From positions 372,001 to 436,000 of the forward strand of contig NZ_CANMFI010000001.1 in the NCBI RefSeq assembly GCF_947497125.1: a stretch of 64,000 nt of DNA, given 5' to 3'. Source of the stretch: an uncultured Polaribacter sp. GTDB lineage: Bacteria > Bacteroidota > Bacteroidia > Flavobacteriales > Flavobacteriaceae. The notes under the pieces were generated by a model. That model worked only from the letters and a program-made list of their open reading frames with translations. It was not told the DNA's origin and did not search any database. A program made the position numbers and the translations under genes. Position 1 is the first letter of the stretch, and every line of letters begins with the position of its first letter. Shown here in pieces: positions 7,089-16,042 of this stretch.

Positions 7089-8432
7089 ATGAGCTTATCA
7101 AAATTAAATGCTATATCTCCTATCGACGGAAGGTATAGAGGTAAAATATCAAAATTAGCAAACTTTTTTTCTGAAGAAGCGTTGATAAAATATAGAGTGC
7201 ACGTAGAAATTGAATATTTTATTGCACTCTGTGAAATTCCGTTGCCACAATTGGCAAATTTTGATGCTAATTTATTTGATGAATTGCGTAAAATTTACAC
7301 TCATTTTACTGCTGAAGATGCTCAAAAAATAAAAGAAATAGAAAGCATTACAAATCATGATGTAAAGGCTGTAGAATATTTTATAAAAGAAAAATTTGAT
7401 ACTTTAGGCTTACAAATTTATAAAGAGTTTATTCATTTCGGATTGACTTCACAAGACATTAACAACACGGCAATACCACTTTCTATAAAAGACGCGATGC
7501 ATGCTGTGTATGTGCCAAATTACCTAGAACTTTTAAACAAACTAGAAGCACTTGTCATCGAATGGGAAGATATTTCTATGTTGGCAAGAACACATGGGCA
7601 ACCTGCTTCTCCTACAAGATTAGGAAAAGAAATAAATGTTTATGTTACAAGATTAAAAGAACAATTTAATTTGTTGAATGATGTGCCAAGTGCTGCAAAA
7701 TTTGGAGGTGCAACAGGTAATTTTAATGCTCACAAAGTTGCTTATCCGAATATTGATTGGAAAGAGTTCGGAACAAAGTTTGTGCAAGAAAAGTTAGGCT
7801 TACACCACTCTTTTCCTACCACACAAATTGAACATTACGATCATATGGCAGCTTTGTTTGATGGTCTAAAAAGAATAAACAACATTGTTTTAGATTTAGA
7901 TAGAGATTTCTGGACCTATGTTTCTATGGATTATTTTAAACAAAAAATAAAGGCTGGCGAAGTAGGTTCTTCTGCAATGCCACACAAAGTAAACCCGATA
8001 GATTTTGAAAACTCTGAAGGTAATTTAGGCTTGGCAAATGCCATTTTCGAACATCTTTCTGCAAAATTACCAATATCTCGTTTGCAAAGAGATTTAACAG
8101 ATAGTACTGTATTGCGTAACGTTGGTGTACCTTTCGGACATACAATCATCGCCTTTACTTCTACCTTAAAAGGATTGAATAAATTGCTACTAAACAAAGA
8201 AAAGTTTGCTCAAGATTTAGAAAATAATTGGGCCGTTGTGGCAGAAGCTATTCAAACTATTTTAAGAAGAGAAGCATATCCAAATCCGTATGAAGCTCTT
8301 AAAGGACTTACAAGAACTAATGAGAAAATAAATCAGCTATCGATAGCTAATTTTATAGATACGCTAGAAGTATCATCAACAATAAAAGAAGAATTAAAAG
8401 CAATTACACCTTCTAATTACACAGGTATTTAG
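7089..8432 (+). CDS. purB: Adenylosuccinate lyase
   Basis: A 447-residue member of the fumarase/aspartase superfamily. The signature GSSAMPHKVNPIDFEN sits at about residues 292-307, TSQDINNTA near residue 126, and ARTHGQPASPT near 165. It catalyses two purine steps: SAICAR to AICAR plus fumarate, and adenylosuccinate to AMP plus fumarate. The ATG at 7089 (MSLSKLNAISPIDGRY) is chosen because it gives the usual N-terminus and the longer frame begins inside the -7 promoter box. A lipoprotein gene follows after 24 bases. Confidence 0.96.
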   Translation: MSLSKLNAISPIDGRYRGKISKLANFFSEEALIKYRVHVEIEYFIALCEIPLPQLANFDANLFDELRKIYTHFTAEDAQKIKEIESITNHDVKAVEYFIKEKFDTLGLQIYKEFIHFGLTSQDINNTAIPLSIKDAMHAVYVPNYLELLNKLEALVIEWEDISMLARTHGQPASPTRLGKEINVYVTRLKEQFNLLNDVPSAAKFGGATGNFNAHKVAYPNIDWKEFGTKFVQEKLGLHHSFPTTQIEHYDHMAALFDGLKRINNIVLDLDRDFWTYVSMDYFKQKIKAGEVGSSAMPHKVNPIDFENSEGNLGLANAIFEHLSAKLPISRLQRDLTDSTVLRNVGVPFGHTIIAFTSTLKGLNKLLLNKEKFAQDLENNWAVVAEAIQTILRREAYPNPYEALKGLTRTNEKINQLSIANFIDTLEVSSTIKEELKAITPSNYTGI

Positions 8433-8456
8433 TTTTTAGCAACAAAAAAATAAGAT

Positions 8457-8912
8457 ATGTATTTTAAGTTTCAAAATAACACGTTTAAAAGTGTATCACT
8501 CTACTTTGTTTCCTTTTTAATATTTGTGGTTTTAGGTTTTTCTTGTAGTTCAGAAAAACCAAATGCAGACCGTTTTAAAGAAGGTGTTTTTGAAATACCT
8601 GCTGGCAAAGGGTACAGCAAAACTACTATTGTAAGAAAAGATAGTTTGCAAATAGAAACTTACGAAAAAATTATAAGCATTTCTAATGACAGTGTTGTAA
8701 CTGAAAAAAAAATGCAGAGAATTGATACTTTGTATATTAAATGGAAAAACAATTTCTTCTATTCTTTAAAGATGAAATCTCCTAAAAAACAATTAGACAA
8801 AGATGCCATTTATGTACAAATTACAAAAGTAACTGACAGCTCTTATGATTTTTCTGCAAAAGTTGGCTTTAGTAATTTTAAAACTGATGGAATACTCTAT
8901 AAAATAAAGTAA
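8457..8912 (+). CDS. Small lipoprotein of unknown function
   Basis: A 151-residue exported protein with a long hydrophobic signal and lipobox ending at Cys30 (GFSC). The mature part is a beta-rich domain around RFKEGVFEI, IVRKDSLQIETY, IDTLYIKWKNNFFYSLKM and DKDAIYVQITKV. Flavobacterial relatives of similar size carry, as I recall, the misleading label 'DNA topoisomerase IV'; nothing here supports that. It sits between purB and a TerC gene with short spacers (24 and 1 base), so it probably shares their transcript. Role unknown. Confidence 0.7.
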   Translation: MYFKFQNNTFKSVSLYFVSFLIFVVLGFSCSSEKPNADRFKEGVFEIPAGKGYSKTTIVRKDSLQIETYEKIISISNDSVVTEKKMQRIDTLYIKWKNNFFYSLKMKSPKKQLDKDAIYVQITKVTDSSYDFSAKVGFSNFKTDGILYKIK

Positions 8913-8913
8913 T

Positions 8914-9681
8914 ATGGAAATATTTGCACATGTAGACACCTGGGTAGCCTTGTTAACACTTACCTTTTTAGAGATAATTTTAGGTATAGATAATATTATA
9001 TTCATCTCTATTTCTGCCAATAAACTACCAGAAAATCAGGTAAGAAAAGCAACTCTTTTAGGCTTGGCATTGGCAATGATTACTAGAATACTACTACTTT
9101 TTAGTGTGTCTTATTTAATTGCTTTAAAAGACCCATTTTTAACAATAGATTTAGAATGGTTTCATACAGGTTTAACTGGACAAAGCATTATCTTGTTTTT
9201 AGGTGGTTTGTTCTTAATCTATAAAAGCACCAAAGAAATTCGTCATAAAGTAGATACTACAAATGATGTAGATGTACTAAAAACGCCCAAAGTAATTTCT
9301 TTTACAAACGTAATCGTTCAAATTATATTAATAGATATTGTTTTTTCTTTTGATAGTATTTTAACAGCTGTCGGTATGACGAACGGTGTTGAAGGTGCTT
9401 TAACGATCATGGTAATTGCCGTAATTGTTTCTATTGTTATTATGATGATTTTTTCGAAACCAATTAGTCTTTTTGTAAACAGAAACCCTACCATACAAAT
9501 GTTGGCTTTGTCATTTTTAATATTAATTGGGTTTATGCTTATTACAGAAGGAGCGCATTTATCGCACACAGAAATATTTAACAAATCTGTAGGTACTATT
9601 CCAAAAGGATATTTGTACTTTGCCATTGCGTTTTCTTTAGGCGTAGAAATGCTGAATTTAAAAATCAGAAAAAAGAAATAA
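8914..9681 (+). CDS. TerC family integral membrane protein
   Basis: A 255-residue membrane protein with seven or so spans. The two TerC hallmark acidic motifs within the membrane are present: LEIILGIDNIIF (Asp26) and IVFSFDSILTAVGM. The family is tied to manganese or other metal-ion export and to metal loading of exported proteins. It starts one base after the lipoprotein stop, so coupling is likely. Immediately downstream is a putative metal-uptake locus, which may make this a metal-handling neighbourhood; the specific ion is not evident. Confidence 0.88.
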   Translation: MEIFAHVDTWVALLTLTFLEIILGIDNIIFISISANKLPENQVRKATLLGLALAMITRILLLFSVSYLIALKDPFLTIDLEWFHTGLTGQSIILFLGGLFLIYKSTKEIRHKVDTTNDVDVLKTPKVISFTNVIVQIILIDIVFSFDSILTAVGMTNGVEGALTIMVIAVIVSIVIMMIFSKPISLFVNRNPTIQMLALSFLILIGFMLITEGAHLSHTEIFNKSVGTIPKGYLYFAIAFSLGVEMLNLKIRKKK

Positions 9682-9715
9682 TATCAAAAAAATAAACAAA
9701 CATATAAGTATTGTA

Positions 9716-10000
9716 TTGCTGGCACTTTTTATAATGCCACTATTAATGTTGTCTTTGCATGCATTTAGCAATCATGAACATGGTGTTGTTTGTATATCTA
9801 AGGTAGAAAAGCATTTGCATGAAAAAGAGGTAGATTGTAATCTTCATCTGTTAAAGCAAAACGAAACTTTTTTACCGAACAACACGTTTGAAATACAAGA
9901 AATTAGTGTTTACAACACAGAAGTTTTTGAAACGTATGTTTACTTAAAACAACACCCACACTTATCTTATTCTTTAAGAGGACCACCAGTAACAATTTAA
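9716..10000 (+). CDS. Small His/Cys-rich exported protein, start codon uncertain
   Basis: About 94 residues from a TTG at 9716; no ATG exists in this frame between the preceding in-frame stop (9659-9661) and the hydrophobic core. The codons just upstream read IKKINKHISIV, a typical basic signal-peptide start, so translation may begin at an ATC or ATA around 9683-9692. After the hydrophobic stretch come NHEHGVVC and KHLHEKEVDC, a concentration of His and Cys suited to metal binding. The gene lies 40 bases before a TonB receptor and is probably cotranscribed. I infer a periplasmic metal-binding accessory; no family name is known to me. Confidence 0.6.
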   Translation: MLALFIMPLLMLSLHAFSNHEHGVVCISKVEKHLHEKEVDCNLHLLKQNETFLPNNTFEIQEISVYNTEVFETYVYLKQHPHLSYSLRGPPVTI

Positions 10001-10039
10001 ATTAAGTAGTTCTAAATTTAAATTTTTACTAAAGACAAA

Positions 10040-12445
10040 ATGACAAAACTTTTTCTTTGTTGTGCATTTTTGTGTACTTTTTGTACACTAACAATAGCGC
10101 AAGATTGCAACTATACTTTTACGGGTAAAGTTACAGACTTTCATGACAATTCATCTATTATAGGTGCTTCTTTGCATATAGAAAATTCAAACAAATATAC
10201 CGCAACCGATACATCTGGTAATTTTAAGTTCGAAAATTTATGTGAAGGAAAATACAGTGTAGAAATTAAACACGTTGCCTGTGATACAAAACGAATTACC
10301 ATTAACATTGTAAAAAATAGTTACAAAGAAATTTATTTAGAACATCACTTAAACGAATTGAATGAAGTGATTGTAAAAACAAACACTAAAACCGAAAAAA
10401 CAAGTGTAGAGCAAGTCTTAAAAAAAGATATTATCGATAATTTTACAGATAAATCTATAGGAGACGCATTGAATACTTTAAGTGGCGTATCATCCTTAAA
10501 TACAGGAAATACTATTGTAAAACCTATGATACATGGGTTGCATAGCAGCCGTCTTTTAATTATAAATAATAATGTTAGAATGTTTGACCAAGAATGGGGA
10601 GACGAACATGCACCAAATATAGACATTAATGCTAGCAATAGAATTACAGTTGTAAAAGGGGCAAATACATTAAAGTTTGGAAGCGATGCTATTGGCGGTT
10701 TAATTTTAATTAAACCAAAAAAGTACGCGATAAAAGATAGTATTTTTGGGAGTACAATAACCTCTTTTAACACAAATGGTTTGGGTGGCAATATCAATTC
10801 TGAAATTGTAAAAACATATGCCTCTGGTTTCTTCGGAAAATTTCAGTTAAATTACAAGCAATTGGGCGATTTTAATACGCCAAATTACAACTTAACCAAT
10901 ACAGGATTAAAAAATAGTAATGCATCATTTACTACAGGTTACAACAGCTATCAAAAAGGATTTACTTTTTTTTATAGTTATGTAGATAATGAAATTGGTA
11001 TTTTACAATCTTCTCATATTGGTAATGTAAATGATTTGGTAAACGCCATCAATAACAAAGAGCCTAGTGTTAAAGAAAAGTTTTCTTATGCGATTGATGT
11101 ACCGAAACAAAAAATTGTACATCATTTAGCGAAACTAGAAGCATATAAACGTTTTAAAGGATTAGGTAAACTTTCTGTTCAATACGATTTTCAGATTAAT
11201 AGAAGACAAGAATTCGATCTAAGAAGAGGCGACAGAAAAAACACACCTGTTATCGACTTAAGATTGTTTACAAACTCTTTGCAAACAGATCTAGAAATAG
11301 ATGCTTTTAGTGATTTTAAAATACATACCGGAGCCTTGATTAGGTATCAGCAAAACAATGCCATATCTGGAACTGGGACCAGTCCTTTAATTCCTGATTT
11401 TGATAAATATGATGCTGGTATATATGTAGTTGCCAACTACAATTTAAATGATACAAGTGAGTTGAGCGCAGGCATACGATATGATTTTTCTAAAATTGAT
11501 GCAAGAAAAAGCTATGCTGTTAGTGAATGGCAAGAAACCTACAATTATGACGAACTGTTTCCTGAATTTGAAACTGGCAACATAGAAGGTACTACCATTT
11601 TTACAAATCCGAATTTTGTTTTTCACAATACATCTGCTAGTTTGGGGTATTCTAAAGTCTTTGAAAACAATATGTCTTTATTTGTAAATTATGGTTTGGC
11701 ATCAAGAATACCAAATCCGTCTGAATTATTTAGCAGTGGCTTACACCACTCTGCAGCCAGAATAGAAACAGGATTACTGAATTTAGACAAAGAGATTGCA
11801 AATAAATTTATAGTTTCTTTAGAAAAAAACAACGAACACTTTGGTTTTACAATCAGCCCGTATTTTAAGAGCATTCAGGGCTTCATTCAATTAATTCCTG
11901 TAGGAATAACCACCACAATAAGAGGTGCTTTTCCTGTTTGGGAATACCAACAAACGAATGCTCAAATTTTTGGAGTCGATATTGATGTCAACAAAAAAGT
12001 TACAGAAAAAATTAGTTATCAAGGTACTATCAGTTTGCTAAAAGGTACAAATTTAAAGGAACATACTCCTTTAATTCATATGCCTTCTACAAACTTTAAC
12101 AATAGTATTACTTATAGAAATGTAGCTTTAAAGCAACTAACAATTCGTTTAGAAAACAGAACTGTTTTACAACAAAATCAATATCCAGATTATAATTTTA
12201 ACACCTTTAATGCTATTCAACAAAAAGATGTTTTTGTAGATATTAGCACAACACCACCAGGTTATTCGCTTTTTAATTTTTCTTCTTCGGCAGTTTTTAA
12301 ACCGTTTAAAAAAGGAGATTTAAAATTAGAATTTAATATAGACAATCTATTGAATGTTTCTTACAGAGAAAACTTAAATAGGCTTCGATATTTTGCGGAT
12401 GAATTGGGTAGAAATTTCAATATAAAACTAAAAATAAATTATTAA
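10040..12445 (+). CDS. TonB-dependent outer-membrane receptor
   Basis: An 801-residue receptor: signal peptide to about residue 20 (TIAQ), a CarboxypepD_reg-like beta-sandwich at about 24-100 (TGKVTDFHDNSSIIGASLHI), a plug domain at about 115-230 (IGDALNTLSGVSSLNTG, then VKGANTLKFGSDAIGGLI), and a barrel ending in an aromatic-rich strand, FNIKLKINY. The plug carries the WGDEHAPNID motif. Companion genes are His-rich on both sides, so a transition metal such as zinc or copper is the likely cargo, although ligand identity cannot be read from the receptor. Distinct from SusC types: no SusD partner follows. Confidence 0.9.
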   Translation: MTKLFLCCAFLCTFCTLTIAQDCNYTFTGKVTDFHDNSSIIGASLHIENSNKYTATDTSGNFKFENLCEGKYSVEIKHVACDTKRITINIVKNSYKEIYLEHHLNELNEVIVKTNTKTEKTSVEQVLKKDIIDNFTDKSIGDALNTLSGVSSLNTGNTIVKPMIHGLHSSRLLIINNNVRMFDQEWGDEHAPNIDINASNRITVVKGANTLKFGSDAIGGLILIKPKKYAIKDSIFGSTITSFNTNGLGGNINSEIVKTYASGFFGKFQLNYKQLGDFNTPNYNLTNTGLKNSNASFTTGYNSYQKGFTFFYSYVDNEIGILQSSHIGNVNDLVNAINNKEPSVKEKFSYAIDVPKQKIVHHLAKLEAYKRFKGLGKLSVQYDFQINRRQEFDLRRGDRKNTPVIDLRLFTNSLQTDLEIDAFSDFKIHTGALIRYQQNNAISGTGTSPLIPDFDKYDAGIYVVANYNLNDTSELSAGIRYDFSKIDARKSYAVSEWQETYNYDELFPEFETGNIEGTTIFTNPNFVFHNTSASLGYSKVFENNMSLFVNYGLASRIPNPSELFSSGLHHSAARIETGLLNLDKEIANKFIVSLEKNNEHFGFTISPYFKSIQGFIQLIPVGITTTIRGAFPVWEYQQTNAQIFGVDIDVNKKVTEKISYQGTISLLKGTNLKEHTPLIHMPSTNFNNSITYRNVALKQLTIRLENRTVLQQNQYPDYNFNTFNAIQQKDVFVDISTTPPGYSLFNFSSSAVFKPFKKGDLKLEFNIDNLLNVSYRENLNRLRYFADELGRNFNIKLKINY

Positions 12446-12450
12446 TACTT

Positions 12451-13023
12451 ATGAATACTTTAAACACAAACGCCCTAAAAACAATTAAACTAATTGCATT
12501 ATTTTTTATAGCAACACTAACCATAACAAGCTGTTCAGACGATGACTATGACCACGATCATGACCATGAAGAAGAGTTAATTACAACTGTTACCTATACA
12601 CTAGCCAATGGAAACGATGTAGTAACTTTAAAATTTACAGATTTAACTGGCGAGAGTACAGATGATGCAACTTACGAAGTTTCTGGACCTTTAATGGCAA
12701 ATACGACCTATACAGGTGTTCTTAAATTAGAAAACGAAACAGAATCTCCTGCAGAAGACATTACAGAAGAAATTAAAGCTGAGGATGATGAGCATGAATT
12801 TTTCTATGCATCTTCTGTTACAGGTTTGTCTATTAACAAAACAGACACAGATGGTAATGGTAATCCTGTTGGAATTGAAACTTCTTTAACAACTGGTGCT
12901 GCAGGTTCTGGTAGTATTACAATTATTTTAAAGCATGAACCAAGCAAACCAAATGGCGGAACTTCTGCAAACGCAGGTGGAAGTACAGATCTAGAAGTAA
13001 CTTTTACTATTTCTGTGCAATAA
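12451..13023 (+). CDS. His/Asp-rich surface lipoprotein paired with the TonB receptor
   Basis: A 190-residue lipoprotein: lipobox ITSC (Cys28) followed at once by an acidic, His-rich run DDDYDHDHDHEEE (residues 30-42). That run is both a surface-export-type acidic tail and a plausible metal-binding strip. The rest is beta-rich (VTYTLANGNDVVTLKFTDL and ITIILKHEPSKPNGG). Homologues are, as I recall, labelled 'type 1 periplasmic binding fold superfamily protein'. It begins five bases after the receptor stop, so the two are translated together. I infer a metal-capturing partner of the receptor. Confidence 0.7.
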   Translation: MNTLNTNALKTIKLIALFFIATLTITSCSDDDYDHDHDHEEELITTVTYTLANGNDVVTLKFTDLTGESTDDATYEVSGPLMANTTYTGVLKLENETESPAEDITEEIKAEDDEHEFFYASSVTGLSINKTDTDGNGNPVGIETSLTTGAAGSGSITIILKHEPSKPNGGTSANAGGSTDLEVTFTISVQ

Positions 13024-13041
13024 TTTAAATTTGCTAAACAA

Positions 13042-13069
13042 AAAGTGCTGAGAAATCAGCACTTTTTTT
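13042..13069 (+). terminator. Terminator of the putative metal-uptake operon
   Basis: GTGCTGA (13045-13051), tetraloop GAAA and TCAGCAC (13056-13062) form a perfect 7-bp stem, extended by A/T pairs and followed by eight T. The convergent MFS gene ends 28 bases further on. Confidence 0.88.
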
Positions 13070-13096
13070 GTTTGCAAAAAATTTTACTTCATAATT

Positions 13097-14404
13097 TTAA
13101 TGAACATGTTTTGTTTTTTTAATTTTACTTAAAGTAATAAAAGCAGCAAGAAAGAAAATTGCTAATGCTAATACACTAGATTGTATAGAAATTATAGAAT
13201 TTAAAAAACCAAAAGTAACCATCCCAACAACCAAAGCAATTTTCTCTGTTACATCAAAAAAGCTAAAATAAGAAGCTGTATCTTTTGTTTCTGGTAATAA
13301 TTTAGAATAAGTAGAACGCGCTAGAGATTGAATTGCTCCCATAACAAGACCTATTAAAGCTCCTAAAACATAAAAATAGAGTTCTATATTCGGTGTTTCT
13401 TTTGTTAAATTAAAACCTATAAAACAAACCAATCCCCAAATAGCAATTGTAATTTTTAATGTTTTAATATTTCCAATTTTATTTGAGAGTCTAGAAAAAA
13501 GATATGCACCTAAAATACCTACAAATTGTACAAGTAAAATGGTTGCTATTAAATTTAAAGTTGCCAATCCTAAAATGGTTCCAAAAATGCCTGCCATCAA
13601 AATAATTGTCTGTACACCAATACTTAAGAAAAAGAATGCAATTAAAAATATTTTAAGTTCTCTGTATGCAAATAACTCTAGGGCAACTAATTTTAGTTCT
13701 TTAATTCCTTTGGTAAAATAATTGTCTTTTGGCAAAGCTTTTATTTCTTCATTGGGTAATTTAGCATACGTAAACTGCGCAAAACCTAACCACCATAAGC
13801 CAACTAATAGAAATGATAATTGAGAACCAAACTGTTTATTGTAATAACCAAAAACGCTAGTTTCTATTAAAATTAAACAAAAAAGCAACAATATGATAGA
13901 ACCTAAATACCCTAACATAAATCCTTTTGCACTAACATTGTCTTGTTGCTCTGGAAACGCAACTTCGGGTAAATAGGCATTGTAAAAAACGATGCTTCCC
14001 CAAAACCCAATACTTGCTAAAATTGTGAATAAAATTCCTACCCAAAGAGTTTCTTTACTTGTAAAAAAAAACAAACACATCACCGAAAGTGATCCTAACA
14101 AGCAAAAACCTTTTAAAAACTTCTTTTTATTACCAGCATAATCTGCAATACCAGATAACATTGGCGATATTAATGCAACTATTAAAAAAGAACATGCCAA
14201 AGCATAATTGTACAGCGTAGTTGGTGTCCATAAAGTGCCCAGAAAAGCAATTTTACCATCAAGGTTTGCAAACCCTTCAGACATTGTTAGACCTGCATAA
14301 TATATTGGAAAAATTGCCGTACTAATTACTAATGAATATACAGAATTTGCCCAATCATAAAAAGCCCAAGCATTGATTAATTTTTTATCTCCTATTTTTA
14401 ACAT
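13097..14404 (-). CDS. MFS transporter, UMF1/Atg22-like family
   Basis: A 435-residue membrane protein with about twelve spans. The N-terminus KKLINAWAFYDWANSVYSLVI is diagnostic for the UMF1 (Atg22-like, vacuole effluxer-like) MFS family, and the GAIQSLARSTYSKLLPE motif in the second half is also conserved there. Bacterial members are inner-membrane permeases of unknown substrate, possibly peptides or amino acids. It is oriented with the M48 protease gene upstream but separated from it by a terminator. Confidence 0.85.
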   Translation of the reverse strand: MLKIGDKKLINAWAFYDWANSVYSLVISTAIFPIYYAGLTMSEGFANLDGKIAFLGTLWTPTTLYNYALACSFLIVALISPMLSGIADYAGNKKKFLKGFCLLGSLSVMCLFFFTSKETLWVGILFTILASIGFWGSIVFYNAYLPEVAFPEQQDNVSAKGFMLGYLGSIILLLFCLILIETSVFGYYNKQFGSQLSFLLVGLWWLGFAQFTYAKLPNEEIKALPKDNYFTKGIKELKLVALELFAYRELKIFLIAFFFLSIGVQTIILMAGIFGTILGLATLNLIATILLVQFVGILGAYLFSRLSNKIGNIKTLKITIAIWGLVCFIGFNLTKETPNIELYFYVLGALIGLVMGAIQSLARSTYSKLLPETKDTASYFSFFDVTEKIALVVGMVTFGFLNSIISIQSSVLALAIFFLAAFITLSKIKKTKHVH

Positions 14405-14416
14405 TGTATAAATAAA

Positions 14417-14444
14417 AACCGCTCAAATTAATTTTTGAACGGTT
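14417..14444 (-). terminator. Terminator of the M48 protease gene
   Basis: AACCGCTCAAA (14417-14427) and TTTGAACGGTT (14434-14444) pair with one mismatch. On the minus strand the hairpin follows the protease gene and is succeeded by TTTTTATTT. Confidence 0.65.
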
Positions 14445-14477
14445 AAATATAGGAAAAGTATTTCTTTGTTAGTTTTT

Positions 14478-15293
14478 TTATTTACTACTACCTTTTGTAT
14501 TGTAGGTTAACGCATATTTCTTAGCCGTTGGTAAATAATTCTTTAAATCTTGAATTCTAGACTCATTTGTTGGGTGTGTGCTTAAAATTGCAGGCTGAGA
14601 GCTTCCACCAGATTTCTGGCTCATTCTTACCCAAACTTCAGCGGCTTCTGCCCCATCATAACCAGCCATTATCATAAAAACCAACCCTAAACGGTCTGCT
14701 TCTTGTTCATGAACTCTACTAAATTTTAACATTCCTAAACCAGAACCAATTCCAAAGGCGGTATTCCAAATTTGCTGTGTTTTTGGATCTTTGGTAGAAG
14801 TACCTAATGCGACTGCTAAACCACCTATTTGCTGCATTTGTCCTTGAGACATTCGTTCTTGACCATGTTTTGCAAATGCATGCGCAACCTCATGCCCCAT
14901 TACCGCTGCTACTCCATCTTCATTATCACAAATAGGCATAATTCCAGTATAAAATACAACCTTACCACCAGGCATACACCAAGCGTTTACTGTTTTATCT
15001 TCTATTAAATTAAATTCCCATTTGTAAGAATTTGCTTCAGCTGTCATATTATTTGCTCTCATAAAACGATCTACTGCCTCAGAAATATTTTTACCAACCG
15101 TTTTTATTTGCGTAGTCATTTTAACATTCGTAGAAACATTATTTTCTTCTAGAAAGCCTTTGTATTGTGCAAAACTTGCTGGTAATACTTTACTATCACT
15201 TACAAAATTTACACGCTTTCTACCTGAAATTGGCACTGTACTACAAGAAATTAAAAATAAAACGGATAGACCTAGAAGAATGTTCTTTTTCAT
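14478..15293 (-). CDS. M48 family metalloprotease, lipoprotein
   Basis: A 271-residue zinc peptidase. The start at 15293 (MKKNILLGLS) is chosen over a longer in-frame start because it gives a clean lipoprotein signal with Cys17 (LISC). The active site HEVAH (His134, Glu135, His138) and the third ligand region HEQEADRLG (Glu198) are intact. The VNAWCMPGGKVVFYTG stretch places it with LoiP/BepA-like periplasmic proteases that handle misfolded outer-membrane proteins. It stands alone, divergent from msrB, and ends at its own terminator. Confidence 0.92.
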   Translation of the reverse strand: MKKNILLGLSVLFLISCSTVPISGRKRVNFVSDSKVLPASFAQYKGFLEENNVSTNVKMTTQIKTVGKNISEAVDRFMRANNMTAEANSYKWEFNLIEDKTVNAWCMPGGKVVFYTGIMPICDNEDGVAAVMGHEVAHAFAKHGQERMSQGQMQQIGGLAVALGTSTKDPKTQQIWNTAFGIGSGLGMLKFSRVHEQEADRLGLVFMIMAGYDGAEAAEVWVRMSQKSGGSSQPAILSTHPTNESRIQDLKNYLPTAKKYALTYNTKGSSK

Positions 15294-15416
15294 AAAATAT
15301 ATTTTTATTGATGTACTAATTTCGACACATAATCTGTTATTTGTCACTTTTAAAAGAATTTTAACAGTTACTAAATTTACAAATTATATCTTTAAATTAT
15401 TAATATTCAAAAAAAA

Positions 15417-15893
15417 ATGATGAAATATAAATTCCTTTTTATTGCCTTAATTCTATTTATCAATTGCAGTAAAGCTCAAAATTCTAATCAGAAACAGAAA
15501 AAATATACTGTTATAAAAACTGCAGAAGAATGGCAAAATCAACTAACAGAATTGCAATATTATGTTTTACGAGAATCGGGAACAGAAAGAGCATTTACAA
15601 GTCCACTTAATAAAAATTACAAGAAAGGTATTTATGCATGTGCCGCGTGTAAAACTCCGCTTTATAAATCTGAACATAAATATGATTCTGGATCTGGTTG
15701 GCCTTCTTTTGATAGAGCAATTGAAAAAAATATTGAACTAGATACAGATTATAAAATTGGCTACCAAAGAACAGAATTAAAGTGCAATACTTGTGGTAGT
15801 CATTTAGGGCATTCCTTTGATGATGGGCCTTCTGATACAACAGGTAAACGCCATTGTATTAATGGAGCTGCATTGTCTTTTATTGCAAAATAG
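15417..15893 (+). CDS. msrB: Peptide-methionine (R)-S-oxide reductase, exported
   Basis: A 158-residue MsrB. Zinc cysteines are Cys75/Cys78 (CAAC) and Cys123/Cys126 (CNTC), the GSGWPSF motif is at 92-98, and the catalytic cysteine is Cys147 in RHCING. It reduces methionine-R-sulphoxide in proteins. An N-terminal hydrophobic segment ending INCSKAQ points to export, possibly as a lipoprotein at Cys17, so it probably repairs envelope proteins. Two adjacent ATGs (15417, 15420) are possible starts. Divergent from the M48 protease, which also acts in envelope quality control. Confidence 0.95.
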   Translation: MMKYKFLFIALILFINCSKAQNSNQKQKKYTVIKTAEEWQNQLTELQYYVLRESGTERAFTSPLNKNYKKGIYACAACKTPLYKSEHKYDSGSGWPSFDRAIEKNIELDTDYKIGYQRTELKCNTCGSHLGHSFDDGPSDTTGKRHCINGAALSFIAK

Positions 15894-15983
15894 AAATAGG
15901 GTATAATAATTTATTTACCATTCCTTTTTTAAGTAATCATTCTTAAGCTTTAAAGATTATGTATTCATAAAAAAACCTACATA

Positions 15984-16017
15984 TTTGTTAACAAATCGTC
16001 TCTAATTATTATATTTG
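15984..16017 (+). promoter_or_regulatory. Promoter of ffh
   Basis: TTTG (15984-15987), a 22-base spacer and TATATTTG (16010-16017) fit the Flavobacterium consensus. The -33 element lies inside a perfect 14-base palindrome, ATTTGTT-AACAAAT (15983-15996). The ATG follows at 16043. Confidence 0.65.
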
Positions 16018-16042
16018 TGTTTCCTAAAAAAGAAGACAAATT

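Noticed and set aside
10345..10797. 150-codon minus-strand frame inside the TonB receptor
   Set aside because: Shadow of the receptor: no promoter, odd composition, and the plus-strand frame is clearly coding.
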